Under the pieces are notes generated by a model. It had not been told where the DNA came from and ran no database searches. It saw only the letters and a program-made list of their open reading frames with translations. 18,287 nt of DNA from Bacillota bacterium (GTDB lineage Bacteria; Bacillota; Clostridia; Christensenellales; SZUA-584), in assembly GCA_023399095.1 (NCBI GenBank), contig JAEWQS010000054.1, positions 1 through 18,287 of the forward strand, written 5' to 3'. This document shows, one piece after another, positions 1 to 6,605 of the stretch. Every line of letters starts with the position of its first letter. The first letter of the stretch is position 1. The position numbers were made by a program, and so were the translations under genes.

Positions 1-230
1 AACAGGAACCCTTTGTGGGCAATCAGACCGGCGGCCGTATTTTTTTGTTTTTGGGGACTGCCGACTTCTGGCGGGATTATAACGAGATGCTGTGCATTGG
101 CATAGAATTCGTTCGTCCGCCCAAAGAGCAGGACTATGGCACAGTCGCTGTGTTTAAGGATCTGTACGGAAACCTGTGGGATTTGGTGCAGTTCAAAGCG
201 GGGCACCCGATGTATGACCGGGTTAGGTGA
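1..230 (+). CDS. VOC/glyoxalase-fold family protein, C-terminal part
   Basis: This is the 3' end of a gene that begins before the window; the reading frame is open from base 3 to the TGA at 228-230. The visible tail has the ending typical of the vicinal oxygen chelate (glyoxalase/bleomycin-resistance) fold: a strand-forming GGRIFLFLG segment, a loop with VRPPKEQDYGT, and the signature VAVFKDLYGNLWDLVQF, equivalent to the FxDPxGNxxEL motif of the family. Members are small cytoplasmic metal-binding enzymes or antibiotic-sequestering proteins. The substrate cannot be told from this fragment. A terminator follows directly, so this is the last gene of its transcript. An in-frame GTG at 15 exists but is internal, because the frame continues upstream with conserved-looking sequence. 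Confidence 0.8.
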   Translation, partial: QEPFVGNQTGGRIFLFLGTADFWRDYNEMLCIGIEFVRPPKEQDYGTVAVFKDLYGNLWDLVQFKAGHPMYDRVR

Positions 231-262
231 GCATAGCTGTCACGATACAGCTTGCATTTTTT
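231..262 (+). terminator. Rho-independent terminator after the VOC gene
   Basis: Immediately after the TGA, AGCTGT (235-240) pairs with ACAGCT (247-252) around a six-base loop. The stem extends as GCA/TGC (231-233 with 253-255) past one bulged T, and a run of six T follows at 257-262. This is the classic intrinsic terminator layout and separates the VOC gene from the next one. Confidence 0.75.
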
Positions 263-302
263 AACTTATTTATTCGTGCTTGATACAGAAAGAGGAATGG
301 TT

Positions 303-872
303 ATGGAGTATAAACAGCGAGAATACCCTTTGTTTTCAGCATGTGGATTAAACTGCGGGTTATGTCCTCGTTATCAAATGGATGGCACATCTAAATGCCC
401 CGGCTGTTCAGGTGAAGGATTTTTGACAAAACATCCTACATGTGGAGTATTATCTTGCAGTCAACGCAAAGGACTTGAATACTGCTATCAATGTGATGAA
501 TATCCCTGCAAAAAGTATGATGGTGCCGACCAATCCGATTCATTTATCACACATTTTAAACAACTCTGTGATATGGAGAAAGCAAAAGTCTTGGGAATAG
601 ACGCTTACAGAAATGAACTTAATGAGAAAATCTCCATACTTGAAACGCTGCTGGCAAATTACGATGATGGGCGACGCAAAGGTCTTTTCTGTCTTGCAGT
701 TAATTTATTGGAGATACAGGATGTTAGGCATGTTATGGAGCAAATTCTGAGCCGAACACAGACCAATCAACCTTTAAAAGACAAGGCAGCTACAGCTGCT
801 CAGCTATTTCAGAGTATGGCAGAACAACGGAACTTAACACTAAAACTACGAAAGAAATCACAGGTGATGTAA
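303..872 (+). CDS. DUF3795-type cysteine-rich protein
   Basis: A predicted soluble protein of 189 residues. The N-terminal half carries many cysteines in closely spaced pairs: CGLNCGLCPRY, KCPGCSG, HPTCGVLSC, then YCYQCDEYPC. This is the pattern of the DUF3795 family, thought to bind metal (zinc or an iron-sulfur cluster) and with no established reaction. The C-terminal half is helical and polar, without recognisable motifs. Three ATG starts are possible (252, 297, 303). The AGAAAGAGG ribosome binding site at 287-295 sits 7 nt before the ATG at 303 but only 1 nt before the one at 297, so 303 is chosen. Codons are visibly A/T-rich compared with metG or nrdD, which hints at separate acquisition. 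It stands alone, after a terminator and before an independent promoter. Confidence 0.8.
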   Translation: MEYKQREYPLFSACGLNCGLCPRYQMDGTSKCPGCSGEGFLTKHPTCGVLSCSQRKGLEYCYQCDEYPCKKYDGADQSDSFITHFKQLCDMEKAKVLGIDAYRNELNEKISILETLLANYDDGRRKGLFCLAVNLLEIQDVRHVMEQILSRTQTNQPLKDKAATAAQLFQSMAEQRNLTLKLRKKSQVM

Positions 873-953
873 CTGGCTTTCAAAATATAAGACCCACAAC
901 TTCTTTTTTTCTGTCAGGTTTTGAGCAAATTGGCCATTAACTTAAATATGGCT

Positions 954-976
954 TAACCTTCGGTTATACGTATAAT
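954..976. other. Hairpin plus perfect 12-bp palindrome in the intergenic region
   Basis: TAACC (954-958) can pair with GGTTA (962-966) around three bases, and this overlaps the perfect palindrome TTATACGTATAA (964-975). A TATAAT occurs at 971-976 but has no good -35 at the right distance. It could be an operator for an unknown regulator or a minor upstream promoter. The function is unknown. Confidence 0.3.
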
Positions 977-1007
977 GTATCCGTTTTCGTATCCCATGTA
1001 TGATTTT

Positions 1008-1077
1008 TTTGCAAAGTTCACTTGACATTTTCCGCAAAGTTGACTATGCTTATTTTGCAAAGGCTGCTTTGCAAAGG
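1008..1077 (+). promoter_or_regulatory. Promoter and repeated GCAAAG operator array of the XRE cassette
   Basis: A strong sigma-A promoter is visible: TTGACA (1022-1027), a 17-bp spacer, and TATGCT (1045-1050). GCAAAG occurs at 1011, 1034, 1057 and 1071, so the starts are 23, 23 and 14 bp apart. The first copy lies before the -35, the second in the spacer, the third just after the -10 and the fourth next to the ribosome binding site. Three copies form the palindrome TTTGCAAA, extended to CTTTGCAAAG at 1067-1076; the spacer copy is degenerate (CCGCAAAG). The first two share the longer GCAAAGTTSACT. The likely ligand is the XRE protein encoded immediately downstream, giving autoregulation; this is inference. 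Confidence 0.7.
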
Positions 1078-1088
1078 AGATTCGATAA

Positions 1089-1295
1089 ATGAACACAAAA
1101 ATCAGAGAGCTGCGAAAGAAAAACAAGCTGTCTCAGGAGGAGCTGGCACTGGCCGTCGGCACCACGCGCCAGACGATCACCTCGATCGAGTGCGGCAAAT
1201 ATACGGCGTCATTGGTGTTGGCCTATAAAATCGCACGATATTTTCATCTGCGCATTGAAGATGTTTTTGATTTTTCCGATGTGGAGGATATATAG
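1089..1295 (+). CDS. Small XRE-family (Cro/CI-type) transcriptional regulator
   Basis: A 68-residue protein that is almost entirely one helix-turn-helix domain. It begins with NTKIRELRKKNKLSQEELA, has the recognition-helix region VGTTRQTITSIECGKY, and ends with YKIARYFHLRIEDVFDF, the usual layout of YozG-like single-domain XRE regulators in Firmicutes. Such proteins bind DNA as dimers and usually repress their own operon. The ATG follows AAAGGAGA at 1073-1080. It is the first gene of a tight cassette: the next start is one base after its stop, and the membrane-protein ribosome binding site (GTGGAGGA, 1281-1288) lies inside its coding end. The repeated GCAAAG elements around the promoter are the obvious candidate operators. 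The signal it senses is unknown; a partner membrane protein may control it. Confidence 0.9.
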   Translation: MNTKIRELRKKNKLSQEELALAVGTTRQTITSIECGKYTASLVLAYKIARYFHLRIEDVFDFSDVEDI

Positions 1296-1296
1296 C

Positions 1297-1746
1297 ATGG
1301 AACAATATAAAAAGTCACTGAAAGTGAGAATTATGGTGTTAAGCGCGAGTATAGCTGCGTTGATCACGCTGCTGACATTGAATGAGTCGGGCACGTTCGG
1401 CGTGATCGGCGCAAATGAATTTTCTGAGTTTCTTCGCGGCTTCCAGACGGGCATACTGTTCTCGGTTTGCATCGTATTCGGTTTTCTGATTGGCCGATAT
1501 ATATGGCTTTTGAACAATGATGAGAAGCTAAAGGCCGCCTATTATACCGAAAACGACGAACGCCACAAGCTGATTATGATGAAGATCGGCGGCAATGCGA
1601 TGTACGTTTGCACAGTCGCTATACTGATTGGAGGCATCGTGGCGGGTTATTTTAACGAGATCGTATTCTTCTCGTTAGCAGGCTGTGCGCTGTTTTTATT
1701 GATCGCCCGGTGCGCGCTGAAAATCTACTACCACAATAAGTTCTAG
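1297..1746 (+). CDS. Four-helix membrane protein of XRE cassette
   Basis: A 149-residue integral membrane protein. Hydrophobic segments lie at about residues 10-28, 48-68, 97-117 and 120-140. Between the second and third lies a charged cytoplasmic-looking loop containing NNDEKLKAAYYTENDERHKLI. This loop-plus-helices arrangement resembles the DUF2178-like and related small membrane proteins often found directly after small XRE regulators in Clostridia, but a firm family assignment needs a profile search. The ATG at 1297 is chosen because it has GTGGAGGA 8 nt upstream; an ATG 42 bases earlier in the same frame lies inside the regulator gene without a ribosome binding site. The stop TAG overlaps the AGGAGG of the next gene, so the genes are translated as a unit. 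Function unknown; a role in sensing membrane state and controlling the XRE protein is a guess. Confidence 0.75.
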   Translation: MEQYKKSLKVRIMVLSASIAALITLLTLNESGTFGVIGANEFSEFLRGFQTGILFSVCIVFGFLIGRYIWLLNNDEKLKAAYYTENDERHKLIMMKIGGNAMYVCTVAILIGGIVAGYFNEIVFFSLAGCALFLLIARCALKIYYHNKF

Positions 1747-1757
1747 GAGGACGTATC

Positions 1758-1979
1758 GTGAACCGTGAAAACCTCAAAGGAAACTGGCCGATGATGATCG
1801 GCGCTATCGGAAACTTACTGTACTTTGGCATGGGTCACTTTGTGCAGATTCCGGATTTTCTCAAAGGCTTATTGCTGGGCATCAGCGTGGCCGGATATGT
1901 CGTCGGTCTGTTGGTTATGAAGTATGGCTTCAGCCATATTCGCGGCTGGAAGAAACAGCTGCTGCATAAGGGAAGGTAA
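1758..1979 (+). CDS. Small two-helix membrane protein
   Basis: A 73-residue protein with two hydrophobic segments, about residues 12-27 and 36-54, and a basic tail ending IRGWKKQLLHKGR. It starts at GTG (1758) with AGGAGG at 1745-1750 that overlaps the stop of the preceding gene, so translational coupling is likely. No known domain is recognised. Its position between two other small membrane proteins and under the XRE promoter suggests a subunit or accessory of a small membrane complex, but this is only context. Start and existence are well supported by the strong ribosome binding site and the tight spacing. Confidence 0.7.
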   Translation: MNRENLKGNWPMMIGAIGNLLYFGMGHFVQIPDFLKGLLLGISVAGYVVGLLVMKYGFSHIRGWKKQLLHKGR

Positions 1980-1984
1980 CAAAA

Positions 1985-2377
1985 ATGAGAAAATAAAAAA
2001 TTGCAGCGGTATTAATGATTATCCATGGTGGCTTTATGGAATTAGGGGGCTGTATAGCGTTAATTCTGTTGATGGCATTCCAAGGCAACGGCATGGATTA
2101 TATGCAGTATTTCTCCTTTATCGTACCATACTTGCAGGAGAATCTATACTTAATGATGGCTATGGGCGGCATTTATGGCATAGTCAGAGTTATCGGCGCA
2201 ATCGGATTGCTCAAGAACAGAATGTGGGGGCTCGTTTTATCAATTATTAATTGTGTTGTGACTATGGCACTCATGATATTCATGCTTCCTGCCGGCATTA
2301 TGGACGGCATCTTGGCCTGCACCTCTTTAATTTTGATACTGACCCAATACTTTGGAAAGAAAAAGATTATTGTATAA
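1985..2377 (+). pseudogene. Small membrane protein gene with stop at codon 4
   Basis: The apparent original start is the ATG at 1985, preceded by the purine-rich GGGAAGG at 1970-1976. The frame then reads M-R-K-stop (TAA 1994-1996) and continues without interruption as KIAAVLMIIHGGFMELGG and three to four hydrophobic segments, to the TAA at 2375-2377. Sequence after the stop codon is as coherent as the rest, so a single substitution (for example AAA or CAA to TAA) is the simplest explanation. Translation could restart at the ATG at 2015 (120 residues) or at 2036, where GGTGG lies just upstream; loss of the first ten residues might be tolerated. The protein would be an integral membrane protein of about 130 residues with no function that I can assign. 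It is the last gene of the XRE cassette, and a convergent gene follows. Confidence 0.65.
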
Positions 2378-2386
2378 ATCCGCTCA

Positions 2387-2425
2387 GCATAGCAAGGTTG
2401 TCCCTCAATTCACTGCTATGCGATT
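2387..2425. terminator. Possible bidirectional terminator hairpin between convergent genes
   Basis: GCATAGCA (2387-2394) and TGCTATGC (2414-2421) are a perfect 8-bp inverted repeat with a 19-base loop, at the junction of two convergent genes. The right arm covers the stop codon of the minus-strand gene. Only short T runs follow on either side (TTTT at 2424), so terminator activity is probable but weak. Confidence 0.4.
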
Positions 2426-2883
2426 TTAACCACAGGCACCCAAAGCTCACAGTCTCCGTCCGTCGTTTGCGGATAGTATTCGAAATAAAATCCGTGTGAT
2501 TCATCGGGTGCTAACCCACGCGAGGGAATTGCTGTATAAAAGAATTCTGTCCATGCGTCTATAAGACTCGTGCCTGCTGCTATTTTGACAACAGCATATT
2601 CAGCCGACGGAATCACTTTAAGCACTGCATCCGCCGGTACATCGTTATTCGAACCGATTGCTTTGCCGAGTAAATAGAAAAAACTGTTGTGACCTTGCGT
2701 GTACCATTCCAAGCCATAGTAACCCGGCTGCACGCCGGAAAGCGAAAGCAGCGTTTTTTCTTTCTCCGTGCCTAAAACGTCACTGTACAATCCTGCGATA
2801 TCCGCATCGTTGTTAGTAAGCGTGGTTTCCACAGCGTAGCCGCAGATAGCGAACTCGCCGCGCGAGACGATTTGATAATCCAT
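2416..2883 (-). CDS. GyrI-like / AraC effector-binding domain protein
   Basis: A 155-residue stand-alone effector-binding domain of the GyrI-like/AraC_E_bind family. These bind small hydrophobic ligands or partner proteins in the cytoplasm, and some stand-alone members act as SbmC/GyrI-type protectors. Supporting features are the opening YQIVSRGEFAICGY, the central YYGLEWY, AEYAVVKI, and the conserved ending HGFYFEYYP followed by CELWVPV, which matches the family's ExY...ELWxPV pattern. The start at 2883 is chosen because AGGAAAGGGCAGG precedes it; the frame is open for 18 more codons upstream but without a comparable site. It lies downstream of the TIGR02996 gene, from which a strong terminator separates it. 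Ligand unknown. Confidence 0.8.
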   Translation of the reverse strand: MDYQIVSRGEFAICGYAVETTLTNNDADIAGLYSDVLGTEKEKTLLSLSGVQPGYYGLEWYTQGHNSFFYLLGKAIGSNNDVPADAVLKVIPSAEYAVVKIAAGTSLIDAWTEFFYTAIPSRGLAPDESHGFYFEYYPQTTDGDCELWVPVVKIA

Positions 2884-2929
2884 TGCCTGCCCTTTCCTGC
2901 GCACGTCAAAGATTTCGTGCCCTTTTGCA

Positions 2930-2961
2930 CAAAACAATAACGGGGAGCAGCTCGCCCCCCG
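2930..2961 (-). terminator. Rho-independent terminator after the TIGR02996 gene
   Basis: Read on the minus strand, CGGGGGGC pairs with GCTCCCCG (8 bp, one G.T wobble, five-base loop; 2961-2941), followed by a T-rich stretch TTATTGTTTT. It lies just after the stop of the minus-strand gene at 2971. Confidence 0.85.
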
Positions 2962-2970
2962 GCATTTTCT

Positions 2971-3855
2971 CTATGTTGTGCGTGTGATGCGAAGATCCGG
3001 CCTGAGTGCCTTAAGCTGCTCAATCGCCGCGTCGGTGACCACAGTCGCTTTTACAAGATCCAGCTTCTTCAGACTTTTCAATGCGCCCAGACGCAACACA
3101 TCCTCGTCAGTGGGGCGAAGGCCAAACTCCTCATTCCACTCCGCTTCCAGCATGAGCTCATAAAGGTTATCGAGCTTGAGTATTTGCTCCATCAGCGCCG
3201 ACCACCGTTCCTGGCTCAAAAAGCGGATATCCATTTTAAGACGCCTTAGCCGCTTCACCTCGCCAAGCATTAACACTGCCGACGTTTTTTCCAGTGTGTT
3301 ACTGAAAAACGAAATGCCGCAAAGCTGTGAAAGTTTAAAAATCGTCCGCAAGCCATCGTCATTAATGTGCGGCGCGGGCTTCACCCAAAGAGGTATCTCA
3401 CTGACCGGCGGCTTCCATTTTGCCACACGCTTGCCAAGTGTGCCGTCATCGAAGCGCATATCCATGCGCAAAAGCCAGCCCTGCTCGTAAGCTGTGCCCA
3501 GCCACTTTTGCTTGCCCACCTTCTTCATCGCCTTTGGCGAACATGACTGTGTTCCTACGCCATCTGCAAACGATACCGTATACATGCCAATATCCCAAAA
3601 CAGGCTCATCATAAGACCCGCGCTCATTTCGTCCCAAAACCTTGGCTTACAGCGCATCCAAGCATCGCGCCTTTTCACAGTGGCCTGCTCATACTCCGGA
3701 CTGTTGAACGGATAACGTTTGGCGACCACACACGCGCGAATAAATTCCGCGCGGTTGGCCTGTCCGTTTTGCTCGTACCAGTTGGCCAGCTGCAACCGGA
3801 GCATAGAATTGTCATAGTCCTCCCTAATGGCTGCAATCAATTGTTGCTCAGTCAT
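2971..3855 (-). CDS. TIGR02996 domain protein with leucine-rich C-terminal half
   Basis: A 294-residue, probably cytoplasmic protein. Residues 4-50 (LIAAIREDYDNSMLRLQLANW, then YEQNGQANRAEFIRACVVAKR) match the TIGR02996 'repeat-companion' domain, whose hallmark is a Wxxx.G...AEFIR stretch. In known proteins this domain sits at the N-terminus of chains built of leucine-rich or other repeats. That fits here: from about residue 167 the sequence becomes leucine-rich with irregular LRR-like units, ending LKSLKKLDLVKATVVTDAA and IEQLKALRPDLRI. The middle has no recognised domain. The ATG follows AGGGGGGAC. The family is best known from Planctomycetes and Myxococcota, so it is unusual in a Clostridia-like context. 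Biochemical role unknown; protein-protein binding is inferred from the repeats. Confidence 0.75.
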   Translation of the reverse strand: MTEQQLIAAIREDYDNSMLRLQLANWYEQNGQANRAEFIRACVVAKRYPFNSPEYEQATVKRRDAWMRCKPRFWDEMSAGLMMSLFWDIGMYTVSFADGVGTQSCSPKAMKKVGKQKWLGTAYEQGWLLRMDMRFDDGTLGKRVAKWKPPVSEIPLWVKPAPHINDDGLRTIFKLSQLCGISFFSNTLEKTSAVLMLGEVKRLRRLKMDIRFLSQERWSALMEQILKLDNLYELMLEAEWNEEFGLRPTDEDVLRLGALKSLKKLDLVKATVVTDAAIEQLKALRPDLRITRTT

Positions 3856-3957
3856 TAAAGTCCCCCCTGAAAAATAAAATAATAAATAAAAAATTAATGT
3901 ATGAATGCTATATGTTTTTATGTTTTATGTTTTTTAATATGTATCTAATGATTCCGT

Positions 3958-4908
3958 CTAATCTTCTTTGCTCTGTATCACGTCCTTAGCATTATTTATG
4001 TCCTGTGGCTCCATCGCCAGAAAATCCATCGTGGATTTACGGTAATACCATTTCACAAACAGAAAGCCAAGCGCCAGCACTGCGGTTGTCAAAATGCCTT
4101 CCTCGGGCCCAAACGCCCCGCCGCCAAGCAAGCTGTATCTTGTATACTCACTTTTTATTAAGCCCTCGATACCAAGGCCGCTTGTGCTGAGCCCGAAAAC
4201 ACACCCTTGAAAATAGTTCCATGTGATGTGAAATCCGATGGGCATCCAGATGTTGCCCGACTTAATAAACATATAAGCAAACAGCAGGCCCGCAATGGCA
4301 ATGTTGATAAACGCCATCAAGCTATAGCCGGGGTTGGATATATGCATCAGCGAAAATATCACTGCCGGAACAATGAGAACCAATGCCACGCTGCGTGTCT
4401 GCCGCAGTACCGACATACAATACCCGCGAGAGAACGTTTCCTCAGCAATGCCCACAAGAATAAATATGAGCACATAAAGAAAGGTATCCGCCGATGGCTT
4501 AAGCACCCAGGAGTCAACTTTTATTAGGCCCGTTGCGAGCAGCAGGGCAAATATGAGCGTCATGGCCACGGCACCAAACAGCAGCCCGACGCCAAGCTCT
4601 TTTGCGTGCTTGCTGATGCGCGGCAGCCCCATGCCGGATAGGTTACGCTTGAATATCACCTTCCATGTAAACACCGCTACAGCAGTCATGATGAGAGTCT
4701 GCAATATGCTCATCAGCCACGACCACCCCATCATCTGCTCTAAGAGGTTGTCATAAAGCGATGTGATGGAATCTGCCGATCCCACAACGGTGAACATAAG
4801 CACCATCGCGAAGATAGTCTCGACAATCATTAATATAACAAAAAAAGAACCGAGAGCCGCGGCAATTTTCCAGCCTGACCTGACCTTTCCTTCCGCGTTT
4901 TTAAACAT
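3958..4908 (-). CDS. CPBP (CAAX protease/Abi-type) intramembrane metalloprotease
   Basis: A 316-residue integral membrane protein with about eight hydrophobic segments. All three sequence signatures of the CPBP/Rce1-like family are present in order: EETFSR (E156, E157, R161), FSLMH (F185, H189) and HITWN (H227, N231). These residues form the glutamate/histidine metal and active site in this family. Bacterial members cleave membrane peptides, for example in bacteriocin self-protection or maturation, but most have no known substrate. No bacteriocin precursor is visible nearby. The start is set by AAAGGAA upstream. The upstream minus-strand gene is separated by a palindromic terminator-like element. 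Downstream is an AT-rich gap of about 100 bp before the TIGR02996 gene, so a shared transcript is possible. Confidence 0.9.
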   Translation of the reverse strand: MFKNAEGKVRSGWKIAAALGSFFVILMIVETIFAMVLMFTVVGSADSITSLYDNLLEQMMGWSWLMSILQTLIMTAVAVFTWKVIFKRNLSGMGLPRISKHAKELGVGLLFGAVAMTLIFALLLATGLIKVDSWVLKPSADTFLYVLIFILVGIAEETFSRGYCMSVLRQTRSVALVLIVPAVIFSLMHISNPGYSLMAFINIAIAGLLFAYMFIKSGNIWMPIGFHITWNYFQGCVFGLSTSGLGIEGLIKSEYTRYSLLGGGAFGPEEGILTTAVLALGFLFVKWYYRKSTMDFLAMEPQDINNAKDVIQSKED

Positions 4909-4934
4909 ATCATGTTCCTTTCAGTCTTCCCAGC

Positions 4935-4966
4935 ATAAAAATATAGCCGTTTAAAACGGCGATATT
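4935..4966 (-). terminator. Palindromic terminator after the lipoprotein gene
   Basis: A 27-bp near-perfect palindrome (left arm 4940-4952, right arm 4954-4966, one mismatch, centre 4953) lies between two minus-strand genes. On the minus strand the stem GCCGTTT/AAACGGC is followed by TATATTTTT, as expected for termination of the lipoprotein transcript. Because the DNA palindrome is so symmetrical and sits just upstream of the protease start, an operator for that gene is an alternative. Confidence 0.6.
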
Positions 4967-5036
4967 CATCTTATTCGACAGATATATCCAGAATTCCTTG
5001 GAGATAGACGAAAACGTTTAAGACATTTTTAAATGG

Positions 5037-5654
5037 TTAGTCCAAAAGGCCTTCCGGCGCTTTGATGGAGAATGTACAACCCACAATATAGGCACTCCCA
5101 TAAGCCGATATTTCATCTGTATGGCTCTTATAATCAGTCAGAAAGCTTTCCGAAAGCGGGCAAACACCATCTTCGCCCGGCGTATGTATCACAGTAAGCA
5201 CCACGTTTCCCGATTCGGGGATCTCGACCAGTTGAGACGTCTGTATTGCGCGCCCCTGCGCAGTGATGTCCGCGATATCCGGCAAAGCGTTGAATTGAGA
5301 CGAAATCACGCCGTCTTGCAGAATGAAAACATTGAGCATCTCGGGAGACACATTTTCGACCTCCCTGAATATGGACAACACGATGTTGCCGCCCTTGCTT
5401 ACCTCGCACGCGGGTCTTAAGTCGATCGTCTCTTTGAGCTCGCCGTATTCATACCGCTGCGCCCACAGCGACAACAATCCGTACGTTTCGCCATCCAGAC
5501 GGTATTCGAACACCGACGTCTGATCACTGATCGCAAAGACGAGCAGCTCCTCCTTGGCTGTAAGCTCCACAGCTTCCACAACATTGGTATCGATGCATCC
5601 GATCAGCAAGGCAGCCAGCATTATTAACAAAACCACAAAAAATGCTTTCTTCAT
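5037..5654 (-). CDS. Lipoprotein of unknown function
   Basis: A 205-residue protein with a clear lipoprotein signal peptide: MKKAFF, a hydrophobic core, and the lipobox LIGC with the lipidated cysteine at residue 20. The mature part would be anchored to the outer face of the membrane. It is rich in beta-strand-like stretches (for example NIVLSIFREV, NVVLTVIHTP) and shows no enzymatic motif or known domain that I recognise. The ATG has an AGG-containing site upstream, and an extended -10 promoter lies at 5693-5701. A terminator-like palindrome follows, so it appears to be a single-gene unit. Confidence 0.75.
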   Translation of the reverse strand: MKKAFFVVLLIMLAALLIGCIDTNVVEAVELTAKEELLVFAISDQTSVFEYRLDGETYGLLSLWAQRYEYGELKETIDLRPACEVSKGGNIVLSIFREVENVSPEMLNVFILQDGVISSQFNALPDIADITAQGRAIQTSQLVEIPESGNVVLTVIHTPGEDGVCPLSESFLTDYKSHTDEISAYGSAYIVGCTFSIKAPEGLLD

Positions 5655-5692
5655 AAGTCAACCTGCTTTCGACTCTTTTGGTGGATGTAGTT

Positions 5693-5701
5693 ATTATACC
5701 A
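5693..5701 (-). promoter_or_regulatory. Extended -10 promoter of the lipoprotein gene
   Basis: On the minus strand TGGTATAAT (5701-5693) is a perfect extended -10 element about 40 nt before the start codon. No convincing -35 is seen, which is usual for extended -10 promoters. Confidence 0.55.
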
Positions 5702-5782
5702 CACGCGTCAGCATTCATGTGACATTATTTGATAAGATTACATTTTCTCTGTTTTTTCGGCATTTCAAGGATTTCATTGGAT

Positions 5783-6412
5783 TTACTTAAACTCATCAAG
5801 ATACTTTTGCAGACAGTCGTAGTATTTACCCATATGAATGCCGTCCACAAATGAGTGATGCGCCTGCACCGAAAACGGCAGCAGTATTTTTCCGTCGTCC
5901 TCGAAATACTTCCCCAACGCGATCCTTGGCACAGAATCGTCTTTGTTGAAAGAGACGGTATGAGAAAGATTCGTGAATGAAACCCATGGAATACATGTGA
6001 CGTAAATCAAATCATCCCGCCCCTCAACATCTTGTATGACAAAATAATCATGCTGCTTTTCAGATTTTACACTTGCGGCAGCAACGAAGGTCTCAATGTC
6101 ATTTTCCATATTCACCGTCACCATTTTGAAAAGCTCGGAGCCTTTCGACATATCCGTGAAAGAAGGATGAATGACATCGTGGAGCACAACGTTGTCGCCC
6201 TGAATACGATATTTGAACGCTTCGGTTCGGTTTATCGCATAAGTCGCGGCGAAAACCATCGCAAAGTAGAAAGGAAGTTGCTTTTCTTTGGTCTTGGCTA
6301 AGAAGTTCGTGATATCCACATTGGCACATATCAAGTATTGGGGATAGTCCATACGCTTGAAGAAATGATAGTGTGTGGCTCTATCCCATGTGTTTACGTC
6401 TATGATTTTCAA
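5783..6412 (-). CDS. CatA-type chloramphenicol acetyltransferase-like protein
   Basis: A 209-residue cytoplasmic acyltransferase of the classical CAT family, which transfers acetyl from acetyl-CoA to a hydroxyl group of chloramphenicol or another acceptor. The active-site segment QAHHSFVDGIH has the catalytic histidine (residue 186 from the chosen start) and the structural aspartate (190) in HHxxxDG. The PWVSFT segment supplies the conserved serine region. Length fits the family. I choose TTG at 6412-6410: GGGAGG (6427-6422) lies nine nt upstream, and the protein then begins MKIIDVNTWDR, like other family members. The ATG ten codons earlier has no good ribosome binding site. Many chromosomal Clostridia homologues have not been shown to give resistance, so the substrate is open. 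It is divergent from metG. Confidence 0.88.
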   Translation of the reverse strand: MKIIDVNTWDRATHYHFFKRMDYPQYLICANVDITNFLAKTKEKQLPFYFAMVFAATYAINRTEAFKYRIQGDNVVLHDVIHPSFTDMSKGSELFKMVTVNMENDIETFVAAASVKSEKQHDYFVIQDVEGRDDLIYVTCIPWVSFTNLSHTVSFNKDDSVPRIALGKYFEDDGKILLPFSVQAHHSFVDGIHMGKYYDCLQKYLDEFK

Positions 6413-6536
6413 TTTGTGTAACCTCCCATTGAGCTTTGTCATATTCTACTACGATCCGATGGCAAAAGGAATCAAAAGACTTCACACATATAAAAAATTA
6501 CAACCGCCTCCACACGAAGTTTGACAGCGTCTTCAC

Positions 6537-6565
6537 TTGACAAAACACATGCCAAAAACTATCCT
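6537..6565 (+). promoter_or_regulatory. Promoter of the metG operon
   Basis: TTGACA (6537-6542), a 17-bp spacer and TATCCT (6560-6565) lie 40 bp before the metG start. A second TTGACA at 6521-6526 is 16 bp upstream without a matching -10. The leader is too short for a T-box or S-box. Confidence 0.7.
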
Positions 6566-6605
6566 TAATAAATAGAAAAAAGATGATAAAACGCAGGAGA
6601 GCTTT

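Noticed and set aside
5010..5022. CcpA cre-like site around AAACGTTT
   Set aside because: Only the central palindrome fits; the outer consensus bases are missing and it lies at the 3' end of a gene.
6443..6605. T-box or S-box riboswitch before metG
   Set aside because: The promoter lies only 40 bp from the start codon, leaving no room, and no T-box sequence is present.
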